Shown one piece after another: positions 1 to 6,963 of a stretch of 9,525 bases of DNA (its first letter is position 1; each line of letters starts with the position of its first letter). The translations under genes and the position numbers were made by a program. The notes under the pieces are model-generated. The model had not been told where the DNA came from and made no database searches. It saw only the letters and a program-made list of their open reading frames with translations. Source of the stretch: Rhodobiaceae bacterium (lineage in GTDB: Bacteria > Pseudomonadota > Alphaproteobacteria > MED-G09); NCBI GenBank assembly GCA_002683015.1, contig NYSO01000034.1, forward strand, positions 10,748 through 20,272, written 5' to 3'.

Positions 1-270
1 GGAATAGGATTTGATCATACATTTGAAATTTCACATTGGTTAAGGAAAACCAAAAGAGGTTTTGTTCAGGGTAATTTTAATCAAGAGATTTTAACTAGAT
101 CTTTGGATGAAGTTAAAAGAGAGCTCGATAAATATATTGAACCAATACTTAATTTAAATTTATCTGAAAGAGCCGGTTGGGTTTGTGGTTTAGGACACGG
201 TATTTTAAAAACTACACCTGAAGAAAATGTTAGTTATTTTATTAAGACTATTAGGGAAAATTTTAAATGA
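1..270 (+). CDS. hemE: Uroporphyrinogen decarboxylase, C-terminal part
   Basis: Only the last 89 codons are in the window; the gene is cut by the left edge. The enzyme removes four carboxyl groups from uroporphyrinogen III to give coproporphyrinogen III in the cytoplasm. The visible part carries the family's C-terminal landmarks: a VQGNF block (residues 22-26 of the fragment, usually VQGNLDP) and the GLGHGIL block near residue 63 (usually NLGHGI), followed by a TPEENV segment and a final helix. It ends in TGA, and the start codon of the next gene (hemF) overlaps it as ATGA, so the two are translationally coupled. The following genes perform the next two steps of the same pathway, which strengthens the assignment. 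Nothing suggests a pseudogene. Confidence 0.93.
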   Translation, partial: GIGFDHTFEISHWLRKTKRGFVQGNFNQEILTRSLDEVKRELDKYIEPILNLNLSERAGWVCGLGHGILKTTPEENVSYFIKTIRENFK

Positions 271-1100
271 ACAACTCTTTGAGATCAGATGAATCTGAAA
301 GTGAGAAAAAAATTGCTCAAGAATGGTTTAGAGAACTGAGAGATCAATTTTGTAAAAAATTTGAAGAAATTGACGGCGAAAAGTTTATAAGAAAGACTTG
401 GAAACACTCTGGAGAGGGTGGTGGAGAAATGAGTACTTTAAAAGGTAATGTTTTTGAAAAAGTTGGAGTTAATATTTCGACTGTTAAAGGCGAATTTAAA
501 GAAGATTTTAGAAAACAAATATCTGGTACTGAAGAAGCTCCAAATTATTGGGCAAGTGGCATAAGTGTAGTTGCCCATATGCAATCTCCTTTTGTCCCAG
601 CTTTTCATTTTAATACTAGATTCATTCAAACTGGAAAAAAGTGGTTTGGCGGCGGAGCTGATATGACTCCTTCAATTTCTAATAATGATGATGTAAATTT
701 TTTTCATAGATCAATAGAAAATGTATGTAATAAGTATGATAAAAATTATTATCCTGACTTTAAGAAGCAATGTGATGAATATTTTTATCTTCCTCATAGG
801 GATGAACCAAGGGGAGAGGGAGGTATTTTTTTTGATCATTTGAATAATAACAATTTTGATAATGATTTTAATTTTATCCATGATTTTGGCGAAGATATTT
901 TAACAACTATCTGTACTATTATTGAAAAACGAAAAAACAAGAGTTGGTCTCAAGATGAAAAAGATATTCAGCTTTATAAAAGAGGTAGATATGTTGAATT
1001 TAATCTTTTATGGGATAGGGGAACATTATTTGGTCTTAAAACTGGGGGATCTACAGAGGCAATTTTAATGTCTATGCCCCCTACTGCAAAATGGAAGTAA
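267..1100 (+). CDS. hemF: Oxygen-dependent coproporphyrinogen III oxidase
   Basis: 277 aa, close to the usual length. It oxidatively decarboxylates two propionates of coproporphyrinogen III to vinyl groups using O2, giving protoporphyrinogen IX in the cytosol. Family motifs are clear: FGGGADMTP (residues 127-135), the CDEYFYLPHR block with GGIFFDHL (169-192), and a C-terminal KRGRYVEFNL stretch with a TGGSTEAILMSMPP ending (238-272). The four histidines conserved in HemF proteins appear at His104, His114, His147 and His177. The ATG at 267 overlaps the hemE stop by 4 bp, with an AGGGA ribosome-binding site at 253-257, nine bases upstream. An O2-requiring enzyme implies an aerobic host; no oxygen-independent HemN is seen here. 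Confidence 0.97.
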   Translation: MNNSLRSDESESEKKIAQEWFRELRDQFCKKFEEIDGEKFIRKTWKHSGEGGGEMSTLKGNVFEKVGVNISTVKGEFKEDFRKQISGTEEAPNYWASGISVVAHMQSPFVPAFHFNTRFIQTGKKWFGGGADMTPSISNNDDVNFFHRSIENVCNKYDKNYYPDFKKQCDEYFYLPHRDEPRGEGGIFFDHLNNNNFDNDFNFIHDFGEDILTTICTIIEKRKNKSWSQDEKDIQLYKRGRYVEFNLLWDRGTLFGLKTGGSTEAILMSMPPTAKWK

Positions 1101-1101
1101 A

Positions 1102-1521
1102 TTGATACTCTGGATTAAAGTTATACATATAGTTTCTGTAATATCTTGGATGGCAGGCCTCTTATACCTTCCAAGACTATTTGTTTATCATTCTGAAAAT
1201 ATTAATAATATTGATTTATCTTCAACTTTTAAAGTTATGGAGTATAGATTATACCGTTTTATAATGAACCCCGCCATGATGATTGTATGGTTGTCTGGTC
1301 TTTTTTTGCTTTATAATAATGGGCTTGAATTATGGTTATTAATAAAATTTTTATTAGTAATTCTTATGACATTCTTTCATATTTTTATGAAAAATTGTAT
1401 TAATGAATTTGAAAGTGATAATAACAAATATTCATCAAAATTCTTCCGTATAATAAACGAAATACCAACTGTTTTAATGATATTTATTGTTATTCTTGTT
1501 GTAATAAAGCCTTGGTCTTAA
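1102..1521 (+). CDS. hemJ: HemJ-type protoporphyrinogen IX oxidase (membrane)
   Basis: 139 aa integral membrane protein with four predicted hydrophobic helices at about residues 3-25, 52-72, 78-97 and 120-136. The family oxidises protoporphyrinogen IX to protoporphyrin IX, the step directly after HemF. Recognisable family sequence includes IKVIHIVSVISWMAGLLYLP with conserved His9, LFVYH ending in His30, the central VMEYRLYRFIMNPAM segment, and the C-terminal INEIPTVLMI with KPW at the very end. It starts with TTG one base after the hemF stop, with a weak GGAAG sequence four bases upstream. No better in-frame start is evident, since the strongly conserved first helix begins at once. It ends 3 bp from the stop of the opposing CoxL-like gene, leaving no room for a separate terminator. 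Confidence 0.93.
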   Translation: MILWIKVIHIVSVISWMAGLLYLPRLFVYHSENINNIDLSSTFKVMEYRLYRFIMNPAMMIVWLSGLFLLYNNGLELWLLIKFLLVILMTFFHIFMKNCINEFESDNNKYSSKFFRIINEIPTVLMIFIVILVVIKPWS

Positions 1522-1524
1522 TTT

Positions 1525-3882
1525 TTAAACTGATTTTGCTTTTTGAATTGCTTCCCAGATTTTATTTGGGGTAGCCGGCATATCAAAGTCTTTTATACCA
1601 AATGATTTTAATGCATCTAAAACAGAATGAATAACCGCAGGAGGTGCTGCAATTGCACCTGCTTCTCCACAACCTTTTACGCCAAGTCCATGAACCGATG
1701 GTGTTGTTTCAGTTTTAACAATCATTGATGGAATATTATCTGCCCTAGGCATTGTATAATCCATAAAGGATCCATTTATTAATTGAGCCGAGTCCTCTTC
1801 ATAAATGCAGTGCTCTAACATGGCTTGTCCAATGCCTTGAGCAACACCTCCATGAACCTGTCCTTCAACAATCATAGGATTCATTATTATACCAAAATCG
1901 TCAGATACTGCATAATTTACGATTTCTGTTTTACCAGTATCTGGATCTATTTCAATTTCACAAATATGGGTTCCTGCTGGATAGGTTAGGTTGGGGGGAT
2001 CGTAGAATGACGTTTCTTCAAGGCCAGGTTCAAGTTCGTGAATAGGGTAATTTCCGGGTACATAAGCTGCACCTATAACTTCAGGTAATGAAATAAATTT
2101 GTTTGTATCTTTTACTGAAAATTCGCCATCCTCAAAAATAATTTTATCGGCTGAAGACTCTAACAAATGAGCTGCAATTCTCTTTCCTTTAGCAATAATT
2201 TTTTCTAAAGACTTCATCAATGCAGGTCCTCCTACAGCTAAAGAGCGAGAACCAACTGTACCTACACCATAAGGTATCCTTCCTGTATCTCCATGTACTA
2301 CATCAATAGACTCAAATGGAATACCAAGAGTATCATGAACAATTTGAGCAAATACTGTTTCATGACCTTGTCCATGAGAGTGTGATCCAGTAAATACGGT
2401 AATCGAACCGGTTGGATTCACACGAACGGTAGATGATTCATAATAACCACCCCTTCCTCCTGCATCTAGGGTCATTTTTGAAGGTGCTACTCCACACGCC
2501 TCAATATAACAAGAAATTCCTATACCTCTTAGCTTACCATTTTTTTCTGATTTAATTTTTCTTTCATTATATTCGTCATATTTAATTGCTTTTAATGCAG
2601 AGTTTAGACATGCATCATAATCACCAGAGTCATACGTTAAATTTCCAGGTGATGGATAGGGGAATTCATTTGGTTGAATAAAATTCTTTTTTCTTAATTG
2701 AATAGAGTCAATTCCTGTTTGATTGGAAGCGGCCTCAACTAATCTTTCTGTAACATATGTAGCTTCTGGGCGACCTGCTCCTCTATACGCATCAACAGGT
2801 ACTGTATTTGTAAATACACCTTTAACGTCACAATAAAGATTAGGAGTTTTATAGGGACCAGGTATTAAAGGACCATAAAAAAATGTAGGTATTGCTGGTC
2901 CTGATCCTGATAAATACCCTCCCAAAGAAGCTAAGGTTGTAACTCTCATTGCTGTAAAATAACCGTCTTTATCAAGAGCTGCCTCTGCTTTTGTAATATG
3001 ATCCCTTCCATGTCGATCACTAATAAATGCTTCACTTCTTTCAGATGTCCATTTAATAGCCCGTGCTAATTTTCCAGCAGCCCAAGTTACTATTGCTTCT
3101 TCTGCATAATGAAATGCTTTAGAACCAAATCCACCTCCAACATCATGTGAAATTACCCTGACTTTATGCTCCTCCAAGCCTAATACTGTGCACACAAGCA
3201 TTCTAATAATATGTGGAAGTTGTGTTGTTGTATAAAGGGTGTACTCTTGCTTTCCATCCTCATAATTTCCTATGTATGATCTAGGCTCCATAGCATTTGG
3301 AACTAAACGACTATTTGTTAAATCAATTTCAATATGATGCTCTGCCTCTTTAAATGCCTTTTCAGTTTCTTCTTTATTTCCTAATTCCCACTCAAAACAT
3401 ATATTATTAGGAATATCATCCCAAATTTGTGGTGCGCCATCTTCTGTAGCTTTTTTTGGGGATACAACAGCTGGAAGATCTTCATACTCAAGGTTAATTA
3501 ATTCACATGCATCTTTTGCTTGATTAACTGTTTCAGCAATAACGACTGCAATCATTTCTCCAACAAATCTAATTTTATCCTTTGCAAAAACAGGCCAAGG
3601 AGGCTCATGCATTGGAGGAGTTCCAGGTTTTGTAGGCGTTTCCCAGCCGCAAGGAAGAGAAGCATCAATATCTTTGCTTGTATAAATTGCAACTACCCCT
3701 GGAGAACTCATAGCACTCTCAGTTTCAATAGAAATTAAATTTGCATGTGCGACAGGAGATCTTAAAAAATATGCGTATAATTGATTGGCGTGATTTATAT
3801 CATCGGTATATTTTCCTTTACCTGTTATAAATCTAAAATCTTCTTTTCGTAGAACTGAAGATCCCATACCTTTTTCAGACAT
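1525..3882 (-). CDS. Form II CoxL-like molybdopterin-binding hydroxylase subunit
   Basis: 785 aa large subunit of the xanthine dehydrogenase/aldehyde oxidase/CO dehydrogenase family. An N-terminal a/b-hammerhead domain (about 15-145) precedes the Mo-cofactor domains. Visible motifs are GGGFGSK (249-255), AYRGAGR (365-371), GQGHET (504-509) and VKGCGEAG (735-742), whose Glu740 is the expected catalytic base. The AYRGAGR loop defines form II CoxL-like proteins; genuine aerobic CO dehydrogenase has AYxCSFR, so CO is probably not the main substrate. Such subunits normally work with a 2Fe-2S subunit and an FAD subunit, neither of which is adjacent. A TTG at 3897 also opens the frame, but the AAAGGA ribosome-binding site lies between it and the ATG at 3882, so the ATG is chosen. 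Substrate unknown: an aldehyde, aromatic or N-heterocycle hydroxylase is possible. Confidence 0.93.
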   Translation of the reverse strand: MSEKGMGSSVLRKEDFRFITGKGKYTDDINHANQLYAYFLRSPVAHANLISIETESAMSSPGVVAIYTSKDIDASLPCGWETPTKPGTPPMHEPPWPVFAKDKIRFVGEMIAVVIAETVNQAKDACELINLEYEDLPAVVSPKKATEDGAPQIWDDIPNNICFEWELGNKEETEKAFKEAEHHIEIDLTNSRLVPNAMEPRSYIGNYEDGKQEYTLYTTTQLPHIIRMLVCTVLGLEEHKVRVISHDVGGGFGSKAFHYAEEAIVTWAAGKLARAIKWTSERSEAFISDRHGRDHITKAEAALDKDGYFTAMRVTTLASLGGYLSGSGPAIPTFFYGPLIPGPYKTPNLYCDVKGVFTNTVPVDAYRGAGRPEATYVTERLVEAASNQTGIDSIQLRKKNFIQPNEFPYPSPGNLTYDSGDYDACLNSALKAIKYDEYNERKIKSEKNGKLRGIGISCYIEACGVAPSKMTLDAGGRGGYYESSTVRVNPTGSITVFTGSHSHGQGHETVFAQIVHDTLGIPFESIDVVHGDTGRIPYGVGTVGSRSLAVGGPALMKSLEKIIAKGKRIAAHLLESSADKIIFEDGEFSVKDTNKFISLPEVIGAAYVPGNYPIHELEPGLEETSFYDPPNLTYPAGTHICEIEIDPDTGKTEIVNYAVSDDFGIIMNPMIVEGQVHGGVAQGIGQAMLEHCIYEEDSAQLINGSFMDYTMPRADNIPSMIVKTETTPSVHGLGVKGCGEAGAIAAPPAVIHSVLDALKSFGIKDFDMPATPNKIWEAIQKAKSV

Positions 3883-3994
3883 ACATTTTCCTTTCAAAAA
3901 TTAAATATATATATAATTTTTTTTTGTTTAAAGTTTATATTCGCTTTTATAGTTAAAATTTACTATTTTGTTAAATATTTTAAATGGGGTTGAT
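3883..3994. promoter_or_regulatory. Divergent AT-rich promoter region
   Basis: About 110 bp separate the oppositely transcribed CoxL-like and atypical SDR genes, the only intergenic stretch of useful size here. It holds an alternating TA tract (about 3905-3913) followed by a run of nine T (3917-3925). For the rightward SDR gene, a possible sigma-70-type pair is TTGTTT (3924-3929) and TATAGT (3948-3953), 18 bp apart; the -10 matches five of six consensus bases, the -35 only its TTG. Promoters for the leftward gene probably lie in the TA tract, but the composition makes any single choice unsafe. No convincing operator palindrome was seen. Confidence 0.45.
3889..3894 (-). promoter_or_regulatory. 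Ribosome-binding site that fixes the CoxL-like start
   Basis: On the minus strand this reads AAAGGA, six bases before the ATG at 3882. It is a good Shine-Dalgarno match at normal spacing. It lies downstream of the alternative TTG at 3897, so a TTG start would place the site inside the coding region. This argues for the 785-residue product. Confidence 0.7.
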
Positions 3995-4786
3995 ATGGAT
4001 TTGGGACTTAATAATAAAATTGCTCTTGTTACTGCAGCAAGTCAAGGTCTAGGAAAAGCAACAGCACTTTCTATTGCAAACGAGGGTGCAACAGTAATCA
4101 TTTGCTCAAGGGATAAGGAAAAAATTTCAAAATCTGCAAGAGATATTAAAGAACAGACAGGCTCTGAAGTCTATTTTTTTCAGACAGATTTAAGCAACAA
4201 AGAAGACATTAATAAAATGGTTGAAGATATTATTAAAAAGCATGGAAGAGTTGATATATTAGTCAATAATACTGGTGGTCCAAAGGCAGGTTTTTTTGAT
4301 GAGATCAGTGATGATGATTGGGTTTCTACTTTTGAGTCAACTTTTTTATCAGCTGTAAGATTAACAAGGGCTGTTTTACCATCTATGAAGAGAAATAAAT
4401 GGGGAAGAATAATTAATATTAGTTCTGTATCAGCGAAACAACCCATTGATAATTTAATGTTATCTAATGGAGTTAGAATGTCTGTTCATGGCTGGGCAAA
4501 AACTCTCTCTAACCAGATTGCATCGGACAATATTTTGATAAATAATGTTTGTCCAGGTTTCACTAAAACTGAAAGAGTTGAGGGCCTTGTTTCAATGCAA
4601 GCCAAAGAACTTGATGTTACTGAAGAACAGGTTGTGGATACAATATCAAATAATATTCCCGCAAAAAGAGTTGGTAAACCAGAAGAATTAGCAGATTTAG
4701 TGACTTTTTTGGCCTCTGAAAAATCAAGCTATATTACTGGCCAATCAATTGCAGTAGACGGGGGTGTTTCAAGTTTACCTATTTAG
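3995..4786 (+). CDS. Atypical short-chain dehydrogenase homologue lacking catalytic Tyr/Lys
   Basis: 263 aa, Rossmann-fold SDR of the beta-ketoacyl-reductase-like kind. The cofactor loop reads TAASQGLG (13-20), so the first Gly of TGxxxGxG is Ala14. NNTGG (91-95) replaces NNAG. Ser143/Ser144 are kept, but aligning the following helix places Ser157 and Arg161 where the catalytic Tyr and Lys should be. A known SDR subgroup resembling beta-ketoacyl reductases lacks the normal tetrad in this way, so this is probably inherited rather than recent damage. Arg39 after strand 2 suggests NADP(H) if a nucleotide is bound. The C-terminal VDGG (254-257) is normal. The ATG at 3995 has GGGG five bases upstream; an in-frame TTG at 3968 would add nine unconserved residues. 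The gene converges on the next SDR with overlapping stop codons. Confidence 0.9.
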   Translation: MDLGLNNKIALVTAASQGLGKATALSIANEGATVIICSRDKEKISKSARDIKEQTGSEVYFFQTDLSNKEDINKMVEDIIKKHGRVDILVNNTGGPKAGFFDEISDDDWVSTFESTFLSAVRLTRAVLPSMKRNKWGRIINISSVSAKQPIDNLMLSNGVRMSVHGWAKTLSNQIASDNILINNVCPGFTKTERVEGLVSMQAKELDVTEEQVVDTISNNIPAKRVGKPEELADLVTFLASEKSSYITGQSIAVDGGVSSLPI

Positions 4787-5550
4787 GCGTTAGTAAGACC
4801 TAAACCTAAACCTCCATCAACTTCAAGAATTGCACCAGTTGTCCACTCAGCACAAATTAAATACTCTATAGCTTCTGCAATTTCTAAAGGAGTGCCTATT
4901 CTTCCTAAGGCGTGTATCGACGCCATATCTTCTAACCTTTTTTTTGCAGTTTCATCATCAAATAAACCTGCTCTTTGATTAATTTCTGTAAAGACTCCTC
5001 CTGGCACAACACAATTTACTCTAATTTTTTCATTACCAAGCTCTGCGGCTAAAACTTTCGTTAATGTCTCAAGCGCACCTTTTGTTGCTGCATAAGGCGA
5101 TGCCCCGGGAAAAGCTCTTCTGTTATGAACAGAACCAATAAAAATATTTGAACCGTTAGTTTCAGCTAAGAATTTTTTTGCCTTACCTAAAAGCATCATT
5201 CCAGAAATAACATTAGTATTAAATATATCTAGAAGTTTTTGTTCTTCTAGATCTTCAATTTGCCCTCTATACATATTACCAGCATTATTTATAAGGACAT
5301 CAATCTTATTCCCATGTTGTAATGCTCTATCAATAATTTTCTCTCTATCACTATCTTGAGTAACATCTGCGACAATTGACAAAACATTTGAACCTAATTT
5401 TTCCTGGGATTTTTTTACTTTTTCCTCTCTTCTGCCGCAAATAGTTACTTTTGCTCCAGCCTCACTATATTTTTTTGCCATACCAAGGCCTAAGCCTGAA
5501 CAACCACCAGTGATAATTATCGACATATTTTTAATTTCTAACAAATTCAT
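4783..5550 (-). CDS. Classical short-chain dehydrogenase/reductase, NADP type
   Basis: 255 aa with a complete classical SDR signature: TGGCSGLG cofactor loop (14-21), NNAG (88-91), Ser140, and YAATK giving Tyr153 and Lys157, then a PGG segment (183-185) and VDGG near the end (244-247). Arg40 directly after strand 2 favours NADP(H). It should interconvert an alcohol and a ketone or aldehyde; the substrate is unknown. It is the last gene of the leftward operon and overlaps the end of the ThuA-like gene by 20 bp. The chosen ATG at 5550 has GGAG directly abutting it, which is poor spacing, so translational coupling is likely. ATG at 5526 is a shorter alternative without a ribosome-binding site. 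Its stop overlaps that of the opposing SDR by 4 bp. Confidence 0.92.
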   Translation of the reverse strand: MNLLEIKNMSIIITGGCSGLGLGMAKKYSEAGAKVTICGRREEKVKKSQEKLGSNVLSIVADVTQDSDREKIIDRALQHGNKIDVLINNAGNMYRGQIEDLEEQKLLDIFNTNVISGMMLLGKAKKFLAETNGSNIFIGSVHNRRAFPGASPYAATKGALETLTKVLAAELGNEKIRVNCVVPGGVFTEINQRAGLFDDETAKKRLEDMASIHALGRIGTPLEIAEAIEYLICAEWTTGAILEVDGGLGLGLTNA

Positions 5551-6223
5551 CTCCAGATAACCAAAGTAAACTATTTTTTATAATATTTATCATAAATGGA
5601 TTTTTTAATGACTCTGAATCGTGACCTAGTGCATTATAAACAGTTCGTCCTTTTTGATATTCACTAGTCCAGCCAATAATATGATCCTCTTTTGTTGTAT
5701 TTGATCTTGCTGAGAGAAATGGCTGAGAATTTTTTTCAATTTTAAGATTATGATATACCTCATCTTTTATTTTAAAGTTTTCTATACTTTTGCCCAAGAG
5801 ATGATTTTTTATGGGAGAAACTTCAATTTTTTCAATTGGAGGGTGGAATGATTTATCCCAGTCCCATTTACCGCCCAAAAGTTTTGTCCATCCATCCCAA
5901 TCATCAAAGCATATAGATGAAGTATGGAAGGCTAGCATTTTTCCACCTTTTTTTATAAAATCTTCTAATAAATTTTTCGATTTATTAGATAAACTAAACT
6001 GCCATTCATCAATATAAGGTATATATTTTTCATGATTTAACATTCTCCATCTAAGCGCATTGAAAGTAATTAAATCATATTCATTTATATTTTTAATACC
6101 CTCCTCAATATCAATGGTTATTTCTGATTTATATCCAAAATTATTAATAATATTTGATAAAGTTTCTGATGTTTCATCGAATGGATGAAAAATTCCCCCT
6201 GTAAAAATTAAATTTTTTTTCAT
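5531..6223 (-). CDS. ThuA-like domain protein
   Basis: 230 aa, covering a single ThuA-like (trehalose-utilisation, glutamine-amidotransferase-like fold) domain. Family features seen are: GGKMLAFHTSS with His100 in the nucleophile-elbow region, W112 with LLGG (115-118), His127 after the WDWDKSF stretch, KDEVYH (153-158) with Asp154/Glu155, and GRTVYNALGHD (192-202) with His201. No signal peptide is visible, so it is probably cytoplasmic. Relatives occur in bacterial sugar-utilisation loci alongside oxidoreductases, but their chemistry is not well settled, so no reaction is assigned. The start ATG shares one base with the preceding SDR stop (TAATG), with AAGGGA just upstream. The first codons contain a run of eight A, a possible slippage site. 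Confidence 0.85.
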   Translation of the reverse strand: MKKNLIFTGGIFHPFDETSETLSNIINNFGYKSEITIDIEEGIKNINEYDLITFNALRWRMLNHEKYIPYIDEWQFSLSNKSKNLLEDFIKKGGKMLAFHTSSICFDDWDGWTKLLGGKWDWDKSFHPPIEKIEVSPIKNHLLGKSIENFKIKDEVYHNLKIEKNSQPFLSARSNTTKEDHIIGWTSEYQKGRTVYNALGHDSESLKNPFMINIIKNSLLWLSGDEFVRN

Positions 6224-6963
6224 TATTCCCTTGGAAGTTGAGCAATAACACTGCTTATTACACCACCATCAACTACTAAATTGTGACCATTAACATAAGA
6301 TGCATTTTCCGAGTCTAGGAAGAGAACTGCATTGGCTATATCCTCAGCTTCACCTAATCTTCCTGAGGGAACTGCTCCACCTCTTAACTCTCTAACTTTA
6401 GGATCTTCATAAATAGGTTTTGACATACCTGCATCTATAAAACCTGGGGAAATACAATTTACTCTAATTCCAAATTTACCCCATTCAATAGCCATTTGTT
6501 GTGTCATGGATATTATACCAGCTTTTGATGCTGGGTATGCTCCAATTCCTATACCTGGATTAACACCATTAACTGATGACATATTAATTATTGAACCATT
6601 TCTTCTTTCAATCATGTCATTTATTAAAACTCTAGAGGTGATAAAAGAACCTAACAAATTTATATTAAGACTTTTGCTATAATCATTTACAGAATGTTCC
6701 TCGAGAGGACCAAATAAAACAATACCGACATTATTGACTAATAAGTCAGGTATTTCACCAAATTTCCCAAATGCCTCTTTTATTGAATCCTCGCTTGTAA
6801 CATCACCACAAAGAGGAATACTATTTTCAATTTTTTTTGAAGCTTCTTTTACGCTTTCTTCATTTAAATCTAGCATGCCAACACGATAATTATTTTTACT
6901 TAGTTTTTGGCAAATAGCTTCACCTATTCCAGCTCCAGCTCCTGTAACAATAGCAGTTTTCAT
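6223..6963 (-). CDS. Classical short-chain dehydrogenase/reductase, NAD type
   Basis: 246 aa with the full SDR set: TGAGAGIG (7-14), NNVG (77-80), Ser130, and YPASK giving Tyr143 and Lys147, followed by SPGF (172-175) and VDGG (231-234). Asp32 at the end of strand 2 (MLDLN) points to NAD(H), in contrast to the two neighbouring SDRs, which have Arg there. It is therefore likely to work in the oxidising direction, as expected in catabolism. The ATG overlaps the stop of the upstream P450 as ATGA, and GGAG sits seven bases before it (6971-6974), a strong ribosome-binding site. Its position directly after two P450s suggests it oxidises the hydroxylated product or a released alcohol; this is inference from context. 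Confidence 0.93.
   Translation of the reverse strand: MKTAIVTGAGAGIGEAICQKLSKNNYRVGMLDLNEESVKEASKKIENSIPLCGDVTSEDSIKEAFGKFGEIPDLLVNNVGIVLFGPLEEHSVNDYSKSLNINLLGSFITSRVLINDMIERRNGSIINMSSVNGVNPGIGIGAYPASKAGIISMTQQMAIEWGKFGIRVNCISPGFIDAGMSKPIYEDPKVRELRGGAVPSGRLGEAEDIANAVLFLDSENASYVNGHNLVVDGGVISSVIAQLPRE

Noticed and set aside
438..629. Antisense open frame inside hemF
   Set aside because: It lies wholly within a well-supported hemF gene, has no recognisable motif, and its composition is what the reverse of an AT-rich gene gives.
3520..3738. Antisense open frame inside the CoxL-like gene
   Set aside because: Entirely shadowed by a conserved coding region; the translated sequence shows no domain or start signal.
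1525..3882. Genuine aerobic CO dehydrogenase large subunit
   Set aside because: The active-site loop is AYRGAGR, the form II type, not the AYxCSFR loop of proven CO oxidisers, and partner subunits are absent.
4180..4446. Antisense open frame inside the atypical SDR gene
   Set aside because: Covers conserved SDR sequence on the other strand; no ribosome-binding site or protein motif.
4782..4810. TTTAGG/CCTAAA inverted repeat and a doubled CCTAAA at the convergent SDR ends, considered as a terminator
   Set aside because: Only six base pairs with an 11-base loop and no T run; the doubled unit is explained by the Gly-Leu repeat encoded at the SDR C-terminus.
5811..6017. Antisense open frame inside the ThuA-like gene
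   Set aside because: A chance open frame opposite a domain with clear family motifs.
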